Positions 12,401-23,370 of a DNA stretch of 64,000 nt are shown piece after piece. Position numbers and translations under genes: made by a program. Under the pieces are notes generated by a model. It did not search any database. It saw only the letters and a program-made list of their open reading frames with translations, and was not told where the DNA came from. Within the stretch, counting starts at the first letter, position 1, and each line of letters starts with the position of its first letter. Source of the DNA: Bugulina stolonifera (Eukaryota > Bryozoa > Gymnolaemata > Cheilostomatida > Bugulidae); contig OW285190.1 in the NCBI GenBank assembly GCA_935421135.1, positions 10,240,501 to 10,304,500 on the forward strand, given 5' to 3'.

Positions 12401-14381
12401 TACATGTGGTTGTGTCCACATATCCACTGTGTGTATGTTTGTTTATATGTAAATTTAATTTAAATAGCATACACTCTCAGTCAGTTTTGTTTACAATTTA
12501 AGTTTTGTTAACAGACTGTTTTGGCTCACATTGGTTGATATAATATAATTTTGTAGAGGAGTTTTTGCCTGCACATCATAACCAAAGTGGACTCCTGTCA
12601 ACCTCCCCGCACCAGACTGGTAGCCAAGGTGTTATCGGATCCAAGCTAAGTAGCAAAACAAGAACATTAGCTGAACTCATTGACTCCACAGGTGTAGTGG
12701 ACCCTGTAATGCAGTCGGTAAGTTGAGAGTTACAGTAGCTCAAGGTTCATTTTGTCGTTTTTCTTGAAATAAAAATTATTTCCGATCTACAACTCTTCAG
12801 TGCTGTAAGCAGCATGTACCTGTAATGGAGTTTTTTGCACTACTGGTTGTACTACATGTTGTCCTACTGTTGTACTACTGATAACCCTGCAAGCCATTCA
12901 ATATTGTATATACATAATACATGCACTGTATATTTATTATGAATAGTAGAACAAGACACATCTTGATCTTGATTTTTTTCCTAATATTTCAACGCTCGCC
13001 CGAGCATCATCATAATTTATAAATCTTATTTCGATATACATGTATGTCAAGGTTATGTTCCGAGAGAAACCTTATTATAGCTGGTCATTGTTATAGAATT
13101 ATCCTACTTTAGATTTACCTTACAGCAAAACTGAGTTTTAGCCTAAAAACATCATTAGTATTATGTGTATGTTGGACACAGCGGCTTTTAGTACACACAC
13201 CTCTTTCATCTCATCTCATGGTTATACTAGGTATATGCATACATGTGTGCATTATACTAGTTTGTGTAGATATCACTGATACACTCTGTATATGCGTACA
13301 TGTGTGCATTATACCAGTTTGTGTAGACATCAATGGTACACTCTGCATATGCATACATGTGCACACTATACCAGTTTGTGTAGACATCAATGAGTACGAT
13401 ATTCATTTATTTTAAATGTAGATGAACTTCTCAGCCAGTGATTCCTCTGTCTTCTCCTCTCATAGTCATGCTAATAGCTACAGTCTATTTAGTCCTACGT
13501 TCCCGACTCCCACTACAGCTGCTGCCGTTGATGTACATCCAGGTTAGTGTATCCTATCCTTCACCATGGTACGTGTGGTCAAATGATGTGTTAAATAATG
13601 GTGATCTGGTGAAGCTTACATGCATGCTGCGTGTAAATAATTTTTAGTAAAATTTGTTTAGTAAAGAGTTTTGAGTTGGGGCATATCATTTTCTAACTGA
13701 ACTCTATTAAGCAGTGATTTACCACTGTCATTTTTAAACAACCAATTCCTTATTATAGTCTCTGCTTGAAATATTTAGTGATCTGTAAATTTAAAATTTC
13801 AATATTCTAATTTTCAAATGATGATTGCATCATCTTTATATTCAAGGGGAGACAATGATGACTTTAGGTGATGGATCTCTTTCTACCACTGCCTTGAGCT
13901 CTTCAGCAAGATGGCCTGGTGCTGGTACACAATCAAATGCCTCTGCACTAGAGGTAATTAATTTGCAATAAAAATGTAGTAAACTGGAAAGGTTGAAGAA
14001 AAAATGTTATTTAAATGGAAATTGTAGCAGGTTGACAAACAGATGGCCACATTCAAACGGGCTAAACTCTTCCAGAACTTATTGTTTTGTTGATTGACTA
14101 GATTCACATTTTTATGATACAGTGTATTATGTAGGTTTTTATATACGGCATGGAGCACAGTTGATGACAATTTGAAGTTGTCCTCTCGCTCAATAATAAA
14201 GTGGAGAGAGGACAACTTTGACATATTATCAATTATTATCCAATGCCAATTAGACAACGCCATAAAATTATTATTTTCACTTGAATTTATCTAGAGCACC
14301 TGGGGCAACAAGTCAGCACTTGCCCAGCTGCTGGAGGAACAGAAGAAGAGACATCCACACAAACAGCAAGAAGGCACCTGA
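440..14381 (+). CDS. SMG7: SMG7, nonsense-mediated mRNA decay factor (19 coding exons)
   Basis: Predicted 778-aa protein. Exons: 440-465, 1019-1213, 1545-1680, 1958-2036, 2261-2359, 2585-2656, 3655-3820, 4166-4248, 9114-9317, 9696-9837, 10152-10312, 10504-10603, 11134-11254, 11739-11901, 12063-12176, 12557-12717, 13422-13542, 13847-13953, 14295-14381; all phases join. Known role: SMG7 binds phosphorylated UPF1 through a 14-3-3-like/TPR domain and recruits mRNA decay factors in the cytoplasm. Seen: YICQYCLVHLGDIA (about aa 165-178), GQPYNQLAIL (203-212), the SPFPVAPTNLEKL helix, then a Ser/Pro-rich C-terminal half and a final SALAQLLEEQKK resembling the vertebrate SMG7 C-terminus. There is no PIN domain, which argues against SMG5 and SMG6. 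The start gives MVSTADNFRDISDIK, similar to the family N-terminus. Exon 10 needs a GC donor (9838). Intron 8 contains a whole Harbinger element. Exon 1 is the least certain part. Confidence 0.9.
598..777. mobile_element. MITE with about 23-bp terminal inverted repeats, SMG7 intron 1
   Basis: Arms at 598-620 and 755-777 are inverted copies (CAGAGCCGTT then GATTGTGAGAGTT on the left) with one mismatch. The 134-bp interior shows no coding sequence. Size and structure fit a non-autonomous DNA transposon. No clear target-site duplication was seen, so the superfamily is unassigned. Confidence 0.7.
2646..3030 (+). repeat. 33-bp minisatellite carrying 12 copies of the SMG7 exon 6 donor site
   Basis: The unit contains the last 11 exonic bases (ACCATCCAATG) followed by GTAAGTATATAA and more intron sequence. 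GGTAAGTAT recurs exactly every 33 bp, with GT at 2657, 2690, 2723, 2756, 2789, 2822, 2855, 2888, 2921, 2954, 2987 and 3020; a degenerate thirteenth copy lies near 3083. Variants differ by one or two bases (CCATTCAATG, ATATGCAT, AATGTATA). The first copy is the real exon-intron border. In the exon frame each added unit reads G-K-Y-I-I-Y-T-stop. Confidence 0.95.
4625..6369 (+). CDS. HARBI1-like Harbinger transposase, first catalytic Asp replaced by Tyr
   Basis: Three exons, 4625-5396, 5591-5739 and 6016-6369, join to 424 aa, a usual length for the family. It would cut and paste the surrounding element. Seen: an N-terminal helix-turn-helix-like part (RLCVTLYYLATGDSFKTLS), then the DDE nuclease. 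The usual GAIDG..I motif reads GAIYGKHCTI; the second motif, DVGTPGRWSDGGTF, and the third, ADEAFPLKNCIMRPFPG, are intact. The Asp-to-Tyr change (TAC codon) is one base from GAC and should abolish metal binding, yet there are no stops or frameshifts. This copy is probably catalytically dead but recently so, or it carries a sequencing error. The convergent partner gene is at 6798-8513. Confidence 0.88.
6798..8513 (-). CDS. MADF-domain DNA-binding protein of the Harbinger element
   Basis: Likely exons: 8345-8513, 7727-7889, about 7580-7695 and about 6798-7296; the third junction phase is unresolved. The start MPRQTEKYTLDKDEIESL leads into a MADF/SANT-like domain (LIDHVRMRECLF, DYHRSDIKDNNWREIA, then DLKLAWKNLNDTLVRKQRE and GAGASTKKAW). 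The C-terminal exon is acidic and Ser-rich (DEEEQMEEASDNDDIDD), with a basic RAAKRKL stretch and a late helix (ELLKRQIRDLIF). In this superfamily the Myb/MADF-like partner helps the transposase enter the nucleus and bind the ends; that role is inferred here from family and position. Opposite strand to the transposase and within the same inverted repeats. Confidence 0.7.
10841..11058. mobile_element. MITE with GGCGTATTC ends, SMG7 intron 12
   Basis: Starts GGCGTATTCGGATA and ends with its complement (TTTCCGGAATACGCC), flanked on both sides by TA. The 218-bp interior has no coding capacity. The TA flank suggests a Tc1/mariner-type target, though other superfamilies are possible. Confidence 0.6.
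13231..13400. repeat. 57-bp tandem repeat, 3 copies, SMG7 intron 16
   Basis: TATATGCATACATGTGTGCA-type units begin at 13231, 13288 and 13345, exactly 57 bp apart, with a few substitutions. The array ends about 20 bp before exon 17 but does not include its acceptor. Confidence 0.8.
14175..14218. repeat. Micro-hairpin repeat (AGTTGTCCTCTC arms), representative copy
   Basis: Arms AAGTTGTCCTCTC and GAGAGGACAACTT are perfect complements around an 18-bp loop. Six related hairpins lie at 16138-16184, 17521-17567, 47271-47328, 49949-49994, 53076-53123 and 57049-57089, with similar arms but unrelated loops. All are in introns or between genes. Confidence 0.75.
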
Positions 14382-15274
14382 ACCGCTGGTCAGAATAAGA
14401 TGCAAGATATTTATAACTTGAGAGCCACATAAGCAGCATGTTGATAAATACACCTGGTTATCAACAGTATTAGAAGATGGATTGATTTCAGTGGATTATG
14501 ACCAAACTGTGATATGGCAGCCACAGCCAGACTATGTGCATAGATTAGTACAGATCAGTATCTGTATCTGTTTGAACTTTTAGTATCACTATGCATAAAA
14601 GAACTACAGTTGCATGTATAGCTAATGTTATTGTGTTTATTGATTGTACTAATGTACGCAGTCATATACATGTAATTATCTGCACAAATTTTGGACAATA
14701 GAATCAAGAAAAGTATTCAAAATTGGATTCAAGAGTTTTAAAAAAATTAATATATAACATATGGAGTATTAATAGGTATTTGTATAATAAATACATGTAC
14801 AAGTACATCCACTCTATAGTACAGATATTAAAGTTTGAGGCTGAAGGTGACAATATGTTTGTATATACAGTACATCTGTCTACATACAATGTAGTACAAG
14901 TTGAGGCTCAGTGTAACAATGTACATGTATGTATATAAGGACATCTACTAAATACATGTACATCTACTAGTGTATACATGAATGACTGATTGTTCAGAAT
15001 AAAACAACATACATGTATTACATTACATGTATATGCCATTTATATTATCCATGGAATTGTCATACCTCTGATGGACACCTGCATGCTTGGTGAAGCCCAG
15101 TGGAGTGTAATAGTATAGTACTACCCCCATTTGTTAACTGAATCAACCTATAATCGGCAACATCTCCACTACATGAGATGTAGAACACTGTCGGTCCCTG
15201 AGCTCTCAATATCAATTTGTCTCCAGGGTAAATCAACTTCATCCAGGAAATTGTCAGAGATCAGTGGTGTAAGC
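14382..15274. other. Convergent 3' flank of SMG7 and ACBD5
   Basis: No coding exon is supported here. AATAAA at 14998-15003 is a plausible SMG7 polyadenylation signal. On the minus strand the nearest AATAAA (14636-14641) would place the ACBD5 3' end inside the SMG7 3' UTR. The stretch 15150-15270 stays open in more than one minus-strand frame but has no supporting family match. Confidence 0.45.
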
Positions 15275-18200
15275 TCAGCTTCTCTGTCTGTAATACACAT
15301 GAAGCTTCATATTGAGGGTGAGATTGTGACAACAGGGGAGCACACCCCAGACATTACCAGCAAACCTCAGACATCACCAGCACAGTCCAGACAATGCCTA
15401 CACAACTAATAAGTAACTCACAAACCTTCGATTTCTCAAATAGCGATAGAGCCAGGCTACCATAACTGGCCATAGAAAGACTAGCAGAGCTGTTCTGGGT
15501 TGTAGACCAGGGAACGGCCACCATCTCTATAAACACATACATACAGTTTAGAGTTATCATGCTACCTTATAAGGTAATGGTATATGTTAATAGTAAATGG
15601 ATATATTCTAATGAATACGCAATGAAGATAGAACAGTGCATTTAATATACATTGTAATTTACTGAGCTGTTATGATGTAGTATAAGCCATCGCTGACAAT
15701 ATAATATGAGCTTATATCAGGTATACCCAATGATTATACACATTACATATACAATTTAACCTGAAGAAGTACATCAACCCAATGAATATATATAATGTAT
15801 TACGACATTAGATGACATACCATGTACTCGGAGCCTTGACTTAGTTGATGTTTCCTCTGGTTGACTGTGATTTGTTCCACAACTTTTAGCCTTTGCTCCA
15901 GCGAACTTATTTCTTGCTGCATATTTAATAGAGCCATCCTCAGTTTCTCATTAATGTCTTCAGGAGAACTCGGAGAGGGTGAAGTGTTATTCTCCAGGAG
16001 TCGGAAAGAGACTGTGAGCATAAAAACATTCTGTACCATGAAATTAGAAAGTTTATACGAAAACAATAAAGTTAATTTTCCTTAAAAGCAGTAAACACCT
16101 TGCAGCTGGAGAAGTTTTTTTACAAACTTTTAATTTAGGAGTTGTCTTCTCATGTTTAATAGAATGTTAGGAGAGGAAAACTCCACATAATTTTATGACG
16201 ACCCAATTTATCCAATTACCTACATGAAAGCTGGAGCAAGTACAGATAATTTCTGGCTATAGGATATGAATTGTGTAGTACATAACAATAATCACAGTAC
16301 ATACAGTAATACATAAAACAAGTAACACAGTAATACAGGCTTGTTTACTTCTTCAAATCAAAGCATGCGGACAAGACGTCCGTTCCTGTTATTTGTGGAT
16401 GGATTCTATTGTACCGGCTTATACATGATGTCAAAGATAAAAATTGTGTGTTGACGACTCTTTGTCTACACTTATGTGAATTTGAGTTGAAACATTCCTT
16501 AGAAGATTCCATAATATATGAGAGAACAATAGTATACAAACAGTCACCTACCACTGCGTCTATCAACTTTAGACTGAGCATCCCGCTGATTATGTAAAGG
16601 GGTAGAAGAATGGGTGGGGAGGTTGGAATGTGCTGAAGCTACACCTTGTTGACCTTGAGATGAGGCAGGGCTGTGGTTAGCGGGTGTGAAAGGACAGCTA
16701 GCCAACAAGTCTACAGTCCGCTCCTGCATATCACTGTTATTCATCTACAATAACACAGTGGAGAAATACAATGGTACCACCATACAAACAGTATTATCTG
16801 ACAGTATTATAATCAAGTGAAATTCATATGAAACCATATAATATCAACATGCGTGAATGATAAACACAATTGCGCCCTAACTGAGACTCCAGCCGACACC
16901 TTACCACTGACAAAGTCAAATCTTACTCAAAGTGAATTAGCCACAGAATACATTGGATATGTCATTCATTAGAGGGTACGGTATGCTACACCTGTTAGTT
17001 CCCAGTACTCATAACAGTAAAATGCATTACTGTTGTTATAATGATAATGTACACTAACAAGCAACCATAATTAGTGCAATAAACAGTAATTATTTACTGA
17101 GCTTCCACTAAGCAAAGAGACATTGTGTATAATGTTTCAACTAAAAATTCCCAGCAAGATATTTAATTTTAGTATACTGTTTACTAGTTTCAGTGCAAGG
17201 CAAACACTGACTAGACAATAACAGAGAAATGTTGATTTAAATCAGATATCTTACAGAGTTGTGTAGAGATAATGGCACATCAGTAGAGTCCATGTATAGC
17301 TCATCGCTGTCTGTATCGCTATCTACTAGAGTTGCGGTGTGTAAACTCTCCCTTGATGCTGCTAAAATATGATATAAATGTGTGATAATGCTCATCCATC
17401 TGATGTCTTGAAAAAATATACACTGTGTTTACTTTAAAATCAAACCGTGATACTCCATAGAGTAACTTAGAAATCAATGATTATTATAACTAGTTAGGAG
17501 GAAAGGGGTATAACAACTTTAGGAGTTGTCATCTCTGTGTACATAAGTGTAGGAGTGGACAATTCCTAGTAATATGCACCAAGTCAGTGCTGGTGTGGTA
17601 ATGGATGTTACAGAGCTAAACCTTTTAAAACACTATGTCACATCAAATAATGAATTACTCACATGAGCCAGAATTAGCCTCAGTAACATCTGGAGCTGAT
17701 GGGGGCGTCTCTTTAGCCTCCGTACCCGAATACCTGTGTTGTGCTGCTAAGTCGGATGAAACAAGTACATTGTTGGGCTGATGTTCGTGTGCAGGTACAT
17801 GCCCATTCATGTGTTTGCTATCTCCTATCATATCGGTCACATGACTGTCATATATGTCTGCGACAGCAACACTACCATTGGCTGACTCACTAGCTACACT
17901 GTCCATATGTCCAATGCTGATTGGTTTACCAGTATGAATATCGACGAGCTCGTAAAAAGAGTCTAACTCGTTCACTAATCCACCGACTTCCTCTGTCTGA
18001 GGCATCATTTCTGCTATCTAACATAGTTACATTAACATTAAGTATATAGTATTTATGCATGTACAACACATTATGTACATAACACTATGAGCATAGTATG
18101 TAATATATGTACTGCATATTTAATTGTGTACATACTGTGTATGTATGTAATGTTATAGTCAGCAAAAAATCTTAAATTTGTCTATAATTTAAATAAAATA

Positions 18201-18959
18201 CAGCGTATGCTGTTTCACATTGCCCATTATATTACATAATATAACATGCCATTACTAGCCTTCTGGCTCCGTGTTCAGCAATTCTAAACACTTTCAATTA
18301 ATAGATGCTGTACAAGTGGTAGACTGAGGCCTACTTGTAACTGTAACAAGCATTTACCTTTTTTAGTTCTGAAACATAACCTTGCATTGCCTCCTCAGAC
18401 GACATGTCACCTAGGCTGTTCCAAGCCTCCCTGAAACCATAGAGTGACTACACTATGCCATAAGATGAACAAGATAACTCAAACAGTCTAAACACGATTG
18501 ATGCATTTTTAATAATACAAGTCATACATTGCGTTCTTAGTATTAAATCAAGTAAACTTATTGACTATTAGCATATTACATTGTTCACCAACACAGAAGG
18601 TACCTACCATTTAGCTTTCCCAACCACATCCCAGAACCCGGGTTTAGCTGCCTTACATCGACCTAGTGTGGCTTGCTTATAGTAACAATAGAACTTCAGC
18701 ATCATTTCATTTGAAGGCTTAAATGAACCTAAAGTATTGATACAGCAACAATACAAAGTCATGAAAACATATTAAAATATACTACACACATAATGTAGTT
18801 TATACCAAAATATCAGACTGTTGTGTCATTCACAAAGTTCAATGCTGTCAATGGTAATCAAGTGTATTTTTATTTGCTTGTACCATCTTTTGGTAGATTT
18901 TGGATGACCTTCACAGCAGCATCAAATTGTCTCTGGGTTTTACTTCTGCCGTCAGCCAT
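15275..18959 (-). CDS. ACBD5: ACBD5-like tail-anchored acyl-CoA-binding protein
   Basis: Exons 18884-18959, 18608-18728, 18358-18430, 17663-18017, 17255-17361, 16552-16744, 15821-16011, 15426-15526 and 15275-15287 give 409 aa. Residues about 8-92 form an acyl-CoA-binding domain ([50 protein letters not shown]). An acidic stretch, [15 protein letters not shown] (222-236), resembles the FFAT-like VAP-binding motif of this family. A coiled coil spans about 327-357. WWPF followed by a hydrophobic helix (about 385-401) and basic RNRRQRS form a tail anchor. Known family role: peroxisomal membrane protein binding very-long-chain acyl-CoA and tethering peroxisomes to the ER. The last intron is uncertain; without it the protein ends [10 protein letters not shown] with a stop at 15398. 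ACBD4 is a possible alternative name. Confidence 0.88.
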
Positions 18960-20193
18960 TTTATTAAACTATTAGATCAGTAATTAAGCCATAAACAGTC
19001 AGTGAAGGGAAGGTTGAGTTAACGGCATTCTGAAAAAGCACATGATAAAACATTACTAGTAAAATTTACTAGTGTAATACGCTTTTTATCTAAAATACCT
19101 GATATGAAAATAACTACACCTATCATCTTTTGATGTACTGTCATGCAGATATTGCAGTTGTCACCTTGACAATCGTTATTCAAAACCAAGTATATATTGT
19201 ATATCAGGTATTTTAGATAAAAAGCGTATTTATGTTTCGCAACTAGGCTAATACGAATGTGATGTGGGTGGAGTGAAAGGAAAAAAGTTCAATAGTAGGT
19301 TTACTAGTCTACAACAATGTGAAGCTAATTTGCAGCAATACATTGGTTTATAATATATTTTCATGATTACCAATACATATTCAAATTACATGAGTTGGTG
19401 GAAGAGATTTGGGTTAGAAAGTTATGCACATATTGGTCAAAATTATGCATAAAGCGAAATTTTAGTTGAAGTAGGATACCAAATATTAGGTGCTTTCACA
19501 TGCAACAAAGTTCGTCGTACTTGTTAGCTAAGTTAGACACCATAACCTAATCTTAATAATCACATATCTTGAACATTTATGTAACTGTATTGCTTGCATA
19601 CACACGTACAACTGCATGTTCATTATTGTATAATTACTGTCTACTTATTATGCAGTACTGTTGTACATGTCCACTAAAACCTACCTGGTATTTATGGTAA
19701 TGTGTCTTTGACATGTGTGCTCTAACATTTTCGACATTGTATTATGATTGTGAAGCACTTACAGTTATGTTGTATAATTTTTATCCCATTCCAAGTCCTT
19801 TTTGGAAATACTCCCAACTCTAATTGTATACGCGATACTGATGCAACCTACAACCCCAGTCCGGAAATGGACAGGCATTTTTAGTATAAGCAACTCCCTG
19901 TTTTCAATTGCTTGTGGGCTGGTAATGAAGTAACTTCTCTCACTCTATACACGTGACCTTGTAGGCCTACTGGTAAAGTTAAAGACATACATGCTAGCTA
20001 CTCATAAACTTGGGTTTCAGGCGCAGTCCGGGGATTACCTAGGACTGCTACTAAAACCCATACGTAACTACTATATAATAGGCACCACACCTATCAGGCT
20101 GTAGGCACCCCAGTCTAATACCCATGCTGTCCTCAGTCTCATGTCGGGGCCGTGTCTTCAGTAGGCTAGTGTAGAATTCCGCGATCCACTCAT
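18960..20193. other. ACBD5 upstream region and retrotransposon 3' flank
   Basis: Contains the ACBD5 5' flank with a 155-bp MITE (19076-19230). On the minus strand about 19990-20193 reads like the 3' untranslated tail of the retrotransposon fragment that follows, because it abuts that fragment without a visible break. No gene seen. Confidence 0.4.
19076..19230. mobile_element. MITE with perfect 30-bp terminal inverted repeats
   Basis: Arms 19076-19105 and 19201-19230 are perfect complements (AATACGCTTTTTATC at the outer end), separated by 95 bp. The element lies about 115 bp upstream of the ACBD5 start codon on that gene's minus strand. Thirty identical positions suggest recent insertion. Confidence 0.8.
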
Positions 20194-20254
20194 CTACAGG
20201 GGTTACAGCAATCTGCTGTTGATTAGTAGTTGATGGTGCTACGGTAGTCCTCCT

Positions 20255-21013
20255 TTACAGGGGGGTTGGACTACAGCCCTCTGTTACAGGTAAATGCTGC
20301 GTTCTGCTTGTCACGGTTGTGTTCACTCTGGTGTCTCTTATGGTTCTCGGTAGGAAACTACCATGGTATATCTGTGAGGTCGCGGAGACCGATGTCAACT
20401 CGCCACGGGCAGCCGATCTGGTGGTCATCGTCATACTTTTGCGGTCTCTAGTAATCTCATCATATGCCAACGAAAGCGCTGAGTGGCGTTCTTCTTCCTG
20501 CAGGATTTTCATAAGGAGAGCTAGCCTGTGGTTCCTACGCCTTTGTTTGAGGGGCTGTAGACCAAGTTCGGAGCATGCCTCAGTGACACTCTCTCGCCCC
20601 CTCAATCTGGCAATAAACCTAACAGCCCTGTGCTGTATCATTTCGAGTGACTCAATGTCTTTGGCTAAGGTCGGGTCCCACACGGTGTCCGCATATTCCA
20701 ATATTGGGCGACACAGGCTAGTGCAAGCTAGTAACCGACCTTCTTTGGGGGCTCCATGCAGAATGTGCTTGATAGCTCCCAGAGTTCTGGAGGCCTTTTC
20801 TTTCTTGAGCGCCATATGTTGGTCAAATTTAAGGTTTGACTGCATGACCACACCGAGGTATGTCGTTTTGTCAACCCATTCCATCACAGTTTCACCTAGC
20901 TTGTATGTTGGTCTACTATTTTGGTTCCCGAAGGCTATGACTTTACATTTCTTGTCATTGAATGGCATTTTCCAATCAACAGACCATTTGTGTATGGCAT
21001 CAATGTTATACAC
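20255..21013 (-). pseudogene. Non-LTR retrotransposon reverse transcriptase, C-terminal fragment (left arm)
   Basis: 252 codons open to a stop. Shows the thumb and post-catalytic part typical of animal LINE reverse transcriptases: IHKWSVDWKMPFNDKKCKV, YLGVVMQSNLKFDQH, RPILEYADTVWDP and IESLEMIQHRAVRF. The catalytic FADD region, the endonuclease and all upstream sequence are missing, so it is 5' truncated. The coding sequence runs through the palindrome spacer (YNIDAIHKW), so this arm is the more native copy. Clade not assigned; CR1, L2 or Jockey-like are all possible. Confidence 0.85.
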
Positions 21014-21115
21014 AAATGGTCTGTTGATTGGATAATGCCATTCAATGACAAGAAATGTAAAGTCATAGCCTTCGGGAACTAAAATAGTAGACCAACATAC
21101 AAGCTAGGTGAAACT

Positions 21116-21748
21116 GTGATGGAATGGGTTGACAAAACGACATACCTCGGTGTGGTCATGCAGTCAAACCTTAAATTTGACCAACATATGGCGCTCAAGA
21201 AAGAAAAGGCCTCCAGAACTCTGGGAGCTATCAAGCACATTATGCATGGAGCCCCCAAAGAAGGTCGGTTACTAGCTTACACTAGCCTGTGTCGCCCAAT
21301 ATTGGAATATGCGGACACCGTGTGGGACCCGACCTTAGCCAAAGACATCGAGTCACTGGAAATGATACAGCACAGGGCTGTTAGGTTTATTGCCAGATTG
21401 AGGGGGCGAGAGAGTGTCACTGAGGCATGCTCCGAACTTGGTCTACAGCCCCTCAAACAAAGGCGTAGGAACCACAGGCTAGCTCTCCTTATGAAAATCC
21501 TGCAGGAAGAAGAACGCCACTCAGCGCTTTCGTTGGCATATGATGAGATTACCAGAGACCGCAAAAGTATGACGATGACCACCAGATCGGCTGCCTGTGG
21601 CGAGTTGACATCGGTCTCCGCGACCTCACAGATATACCATGGTAGTTTCCTACCGAGAACCATAAGAGACACCAGAGTGAACACAACCGTGACAAGCAGA
21701 ACGCAGCATTTACCTGTAACAGAGGGCTGTAGTCCAACCCCCCTGTAA
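21116..21748 (+). pseudogene. Inverted second copy of the reverse-transcriptase fragment (right arm)
   Basis: Same reading as the left arm from EWVDKTTYLGVVMQSNLKF to the shared C-terminus EGCSPTPL. Upstream of 21116 a CAA-to-TAA change (about 21080) interrupts the frame. Other differences include ILHG to IMHG, LLACTSL to LLAYTSL and SAARGE to SAACGE. It stops at the palindrome edge without the longer 3' tail of the left copy. Confidence 0.8.
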
Positions 21749-22105
21749 AGGAGGACTACCGTAGCACCATCAACTACTAATCAACAGCAGATTGCTGTAA
21801 CCCCTGTAGCCAAACACATTGCACACTGTTAGCCAAATGAGGCACTCCTTTATACACTTAGTGTTCCTGAGTGTCCGATGACGTCAAAGGTATCAAAGGT
21901 ACTGATGCATAGCTACAAGCTACTCTCGCAAACAAAAGATAGATAAGGGATGTGAGGTTGGCCTTCCTCTAGCGATAGCATTAGGGTTGGCCTTACTCTT
22001 GGCAGAGGTGTTCTGTTGTACGGCAGTGCCTCTGCCTCCCTGAAACAATGGACCTTCGCTTGGACTCCCTAGAATCCTCCCAGCCTCGTACCCCAGTGGG
22101 ACGAG

Positions 22106-22275
22106 TTAGGTGCAGAAGTGGAGAAATTTGAGATAGCCTTTGTTCTTCGCCAAAACTGAAGCAGGAGAAGTTGTCTTCTCTATATTTTGCTGGTTGACCG
22201 CCCTTACCCCAAACCCCAACCACAATGACAAACAAGGAACTAAGACCATCTAAATTTCTCCACTACTGCACCTAA
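22106..22275. mobile_element. MITE family copy 1 (GGTGCAGAAGTGGAG ends)
   Basis: Starts TTAGGTGCAGAAGTGGAG and ends with its near-complement ACTACTGCACCTAA, about 24-bp terminal repeats with TA at each border. The interior matches 59555-59711 in reverse orientation, including GAAGCAGGAGAAGTTGTC. Two copies in 64 kb point to an active or recently active family. Confidence 0.78.
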
Positions 22276-23304
22276 TACTAATTGAGTGGGACTGGATGGT
22301 GAGTCTGGGTGTGGTGTTGTGACTCACAACACTTATATACATAGTGATAGTTATATTAATATTAATATAACATTAATAATATAAATATAATATTATAAAT
22401 ATAGGGCCTGGACTGGAGCAGGAACGGTCCTAGCTTAGCTTAGGATTTAGGACGCATGCACAGCTACATTGCTTTTTGCCAAAAAGTTTTTGGGATACGT
22501 CAGACCTTTTGTCACTTGTAAAAGTGGTAAACCAACTCTTATTTGCATTAGCAGATCCTACTAGCAGATACCTAGTATCAAGTAGTATGTACTAACTTTG
22601 CTTATACTCCACTGCAGTGGTGTGGTTTGAATTGAATCACTGAACTTTGGATGCTTTGTAAAGATCTCTTCATTCTTTTCCAAGTATATTATTCATAATA
22701 TGTATTGGTGGCTGAGAGATATCAAGTGACTACACTTTTTCGGTATTTGGATCGAGCGATTAGAAGCGATCTCTACTCCCAATAATCAATCGTAGAATTC
22801 GATTTGACTGCTAAACTTAGTGACCAGCTGTGATAACATGTCAAGGTTGATAGCGGTCAAGGACACTTGAAGTAGCGAATTTAAAATCCAAGCCAAACTT
22901 TTAATTTCTATTCTAAAAATCACATGTCTTTCATTTTCTGTAGGCCTACTATGAATTAAAACAATAATCTAAAATCCATACCTCTGCTATAATTTAATAA
23001 AATACCTGATGCATGGCCATGGCGTTTTTTATACACTCAATGGTTTACCAAACCTCCTGAACATTACATTGGATTGAATTGTTGTATAAATAATATAATT
23101 CAATAAATTAAATAAAATAAATATTTATATTAATATTAATGTATCATATTGTTATGGATTTCTATTCAACTGTCATTCCATAAACCTTTTCCAGGGTTGT
23201 CTAGACACTTGTATATCTAACTTTATTAACACTTCAACTTCTCTTCCACTTTCTCTCTACTTACTCTACTTCTCCTTTTTTGTATATAAAAATCCCTTAT
23301 ATAT

Positions 23305-23370
23305 ACGTATACAACATAAGTTAGCTACATGCAGCTAGAGCTACATGTAGCTAACTTATGTTATATACGT
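23305..23370. repeat. 66-bp near-perfect palindrome
   Basis: Arms 23305-23336 and 23339-23370 pair at 30 of 32 positions with a 2-bp spacer. The core repeats TTAGCTACATG and AGCTACATGTAGCTAA. No adjacent coding sequence; it could be a cruciform-prone site or a MITE reduced to its ends. Confidence 0.8.

Larger units (their letters stand above)
20194..21809. repeat. 1.6-kb near-perfect palindrome of a reverse-transcriptase fragment
   Basis: Arms 20194-20995 and 21008-21809 are both 802 bp, inverted, and separated by a 12-bp spacer; both ends and the centre share the same axis, so there is no net indel. The outer edge is CTACAGGGGTTACAGC on the left and its complement on the right. Each arm holds the same C-terminal reverse-transcriptase coding sequence. 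I noted at least five single-base differences between arms. Confidence 0.93.

Noticed and set aside
440..14381. SMG5 or SMG6 instead of SMG7
   Set aside because: The C-terminus ends in the SALAQLLEEQKK motif with no PIN nuclease domain, which both SMG5 and SMG6 carry.
15060..15260. Extra coding exon downstream of ACBD5 on the minus strand
   Set aside because: Two frames are open for 40-60 codons, but the phase carried from the preceding exon gives an immediate stop after RQRS, which matches the expected protein end.
20319..21035. 238-codon plus-strand frame across the palindrome
   Set aside because: It is the antisense of the reverse-transcriptase fragment, and the same frame recurs mirrored in the other arm.
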